Source of the DNA: Cristatella mucedo
Taxonomy: Eukaryota > Bryozoa > Phylactolaemata > Cristatellidae
Assembly (NCBI GenBank): GCA_009760855.2
Contig: WPIO01000076.1
Span: 1,329,501 to 1,393,500 of the forward strand
Reading direction: 5' to 3'
DNA: 64,000 nt
Below are positions 63,901 to 64,000 of this stretch, piece by piece (the stretch's first letter is position 1; each line of letters starts with the position of its first letter). A model generated the notes under the pieces. The model worked only from the letters and a program-made list of their open reading frames with translations, had not been told where the DNA came from and searched no databases. The translations under genes were made by a program, and so were the position numbers.

Positions 63901-64000
63901 TTGCATTGGAATACTCAGAAGTTTACTTGTGAGAACACAAGCTAAAAGAACTGTAAAACTTATAACTTGATTCGTTTAGAAGCCGTACTGTACCGGTATC

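Overview
This is a eukaryotic, almost certainly metazoan invertebrate, window. The evidence is one split gene family with canonical GT-AG introns and a large load of non-LTR retrotransposon debris, tRNA-derived SINEs, small DNA transposons and microsatellites. Nothing looks prokaryotic. I cannot name the taxon from sequence alone. Almost all short open reading frames in the window are chance frames in introns or fragments of repeats.

The host-gene content is two head-to-tail paralogues on the minus strand, both ubiquitin carboxyl-terminal hydrolases of the USP16/USP45 type. Gene B (about 58266 down to 33301) can be rebuilt as 15 phase-consistent exons totalling about 1050 codons. It has most of an N-terminal ZnF-UBP domain, the Cys box, the finger CxxC pairs, a long low-complexity insert, the His box and a stop codon. 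Its first exon or exons, holding the start codon and the first zinc ligands, were not found. Gene A (25174 down to 5164) matches gene B almost exon for exon from the Cys box to the stop. It shows no ZnF-UBP exons, has a duplicated 57-nt exon, an antisense copy of another exon nearby, a frameshift relative to B in the variable insert and one exon whose acceptor cannot be placed in frame. It is either a diverged paralogue or a decaying one.

Layout: 1-5163, retroelement debris and unassigned DNA. 5164-25174, gene A, with its introns full of CR1/L2-like LINE fragments, a 220-bp GA microsatellite and an antisense 28S rRNA fragment. 25175-33300, intergenic DNA with a CpG-rich stretch, SINEs and a tail-to-tail LINE pair. 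33301-58266, gene B, with LINEs, a hAT-like MITE, a second decayed DNA transposon and SINEs in its introns. 58267-64000, LINE copies including a clear nested insertion.

Three LINE groups are visible. Family 1 is abundant, ends in a short hairpin-like 3' UTR and has (TTA)n tails. Family 2 has (CATTA)n tails. The third is a divergent copy at 35.9-37.3 kb. Two tRNA-derived SINE families are present. One carries a 3' tail homologous to the LINE family 1 3' end, the expected signature of a SINE mobilised by that LINE. The most interesting signals are the patchy near-identity between genes A and B (probable gene conversion), the exon duplication and inverted exon copy in gene A, and the LINE/SINE 3'-tail sharing.
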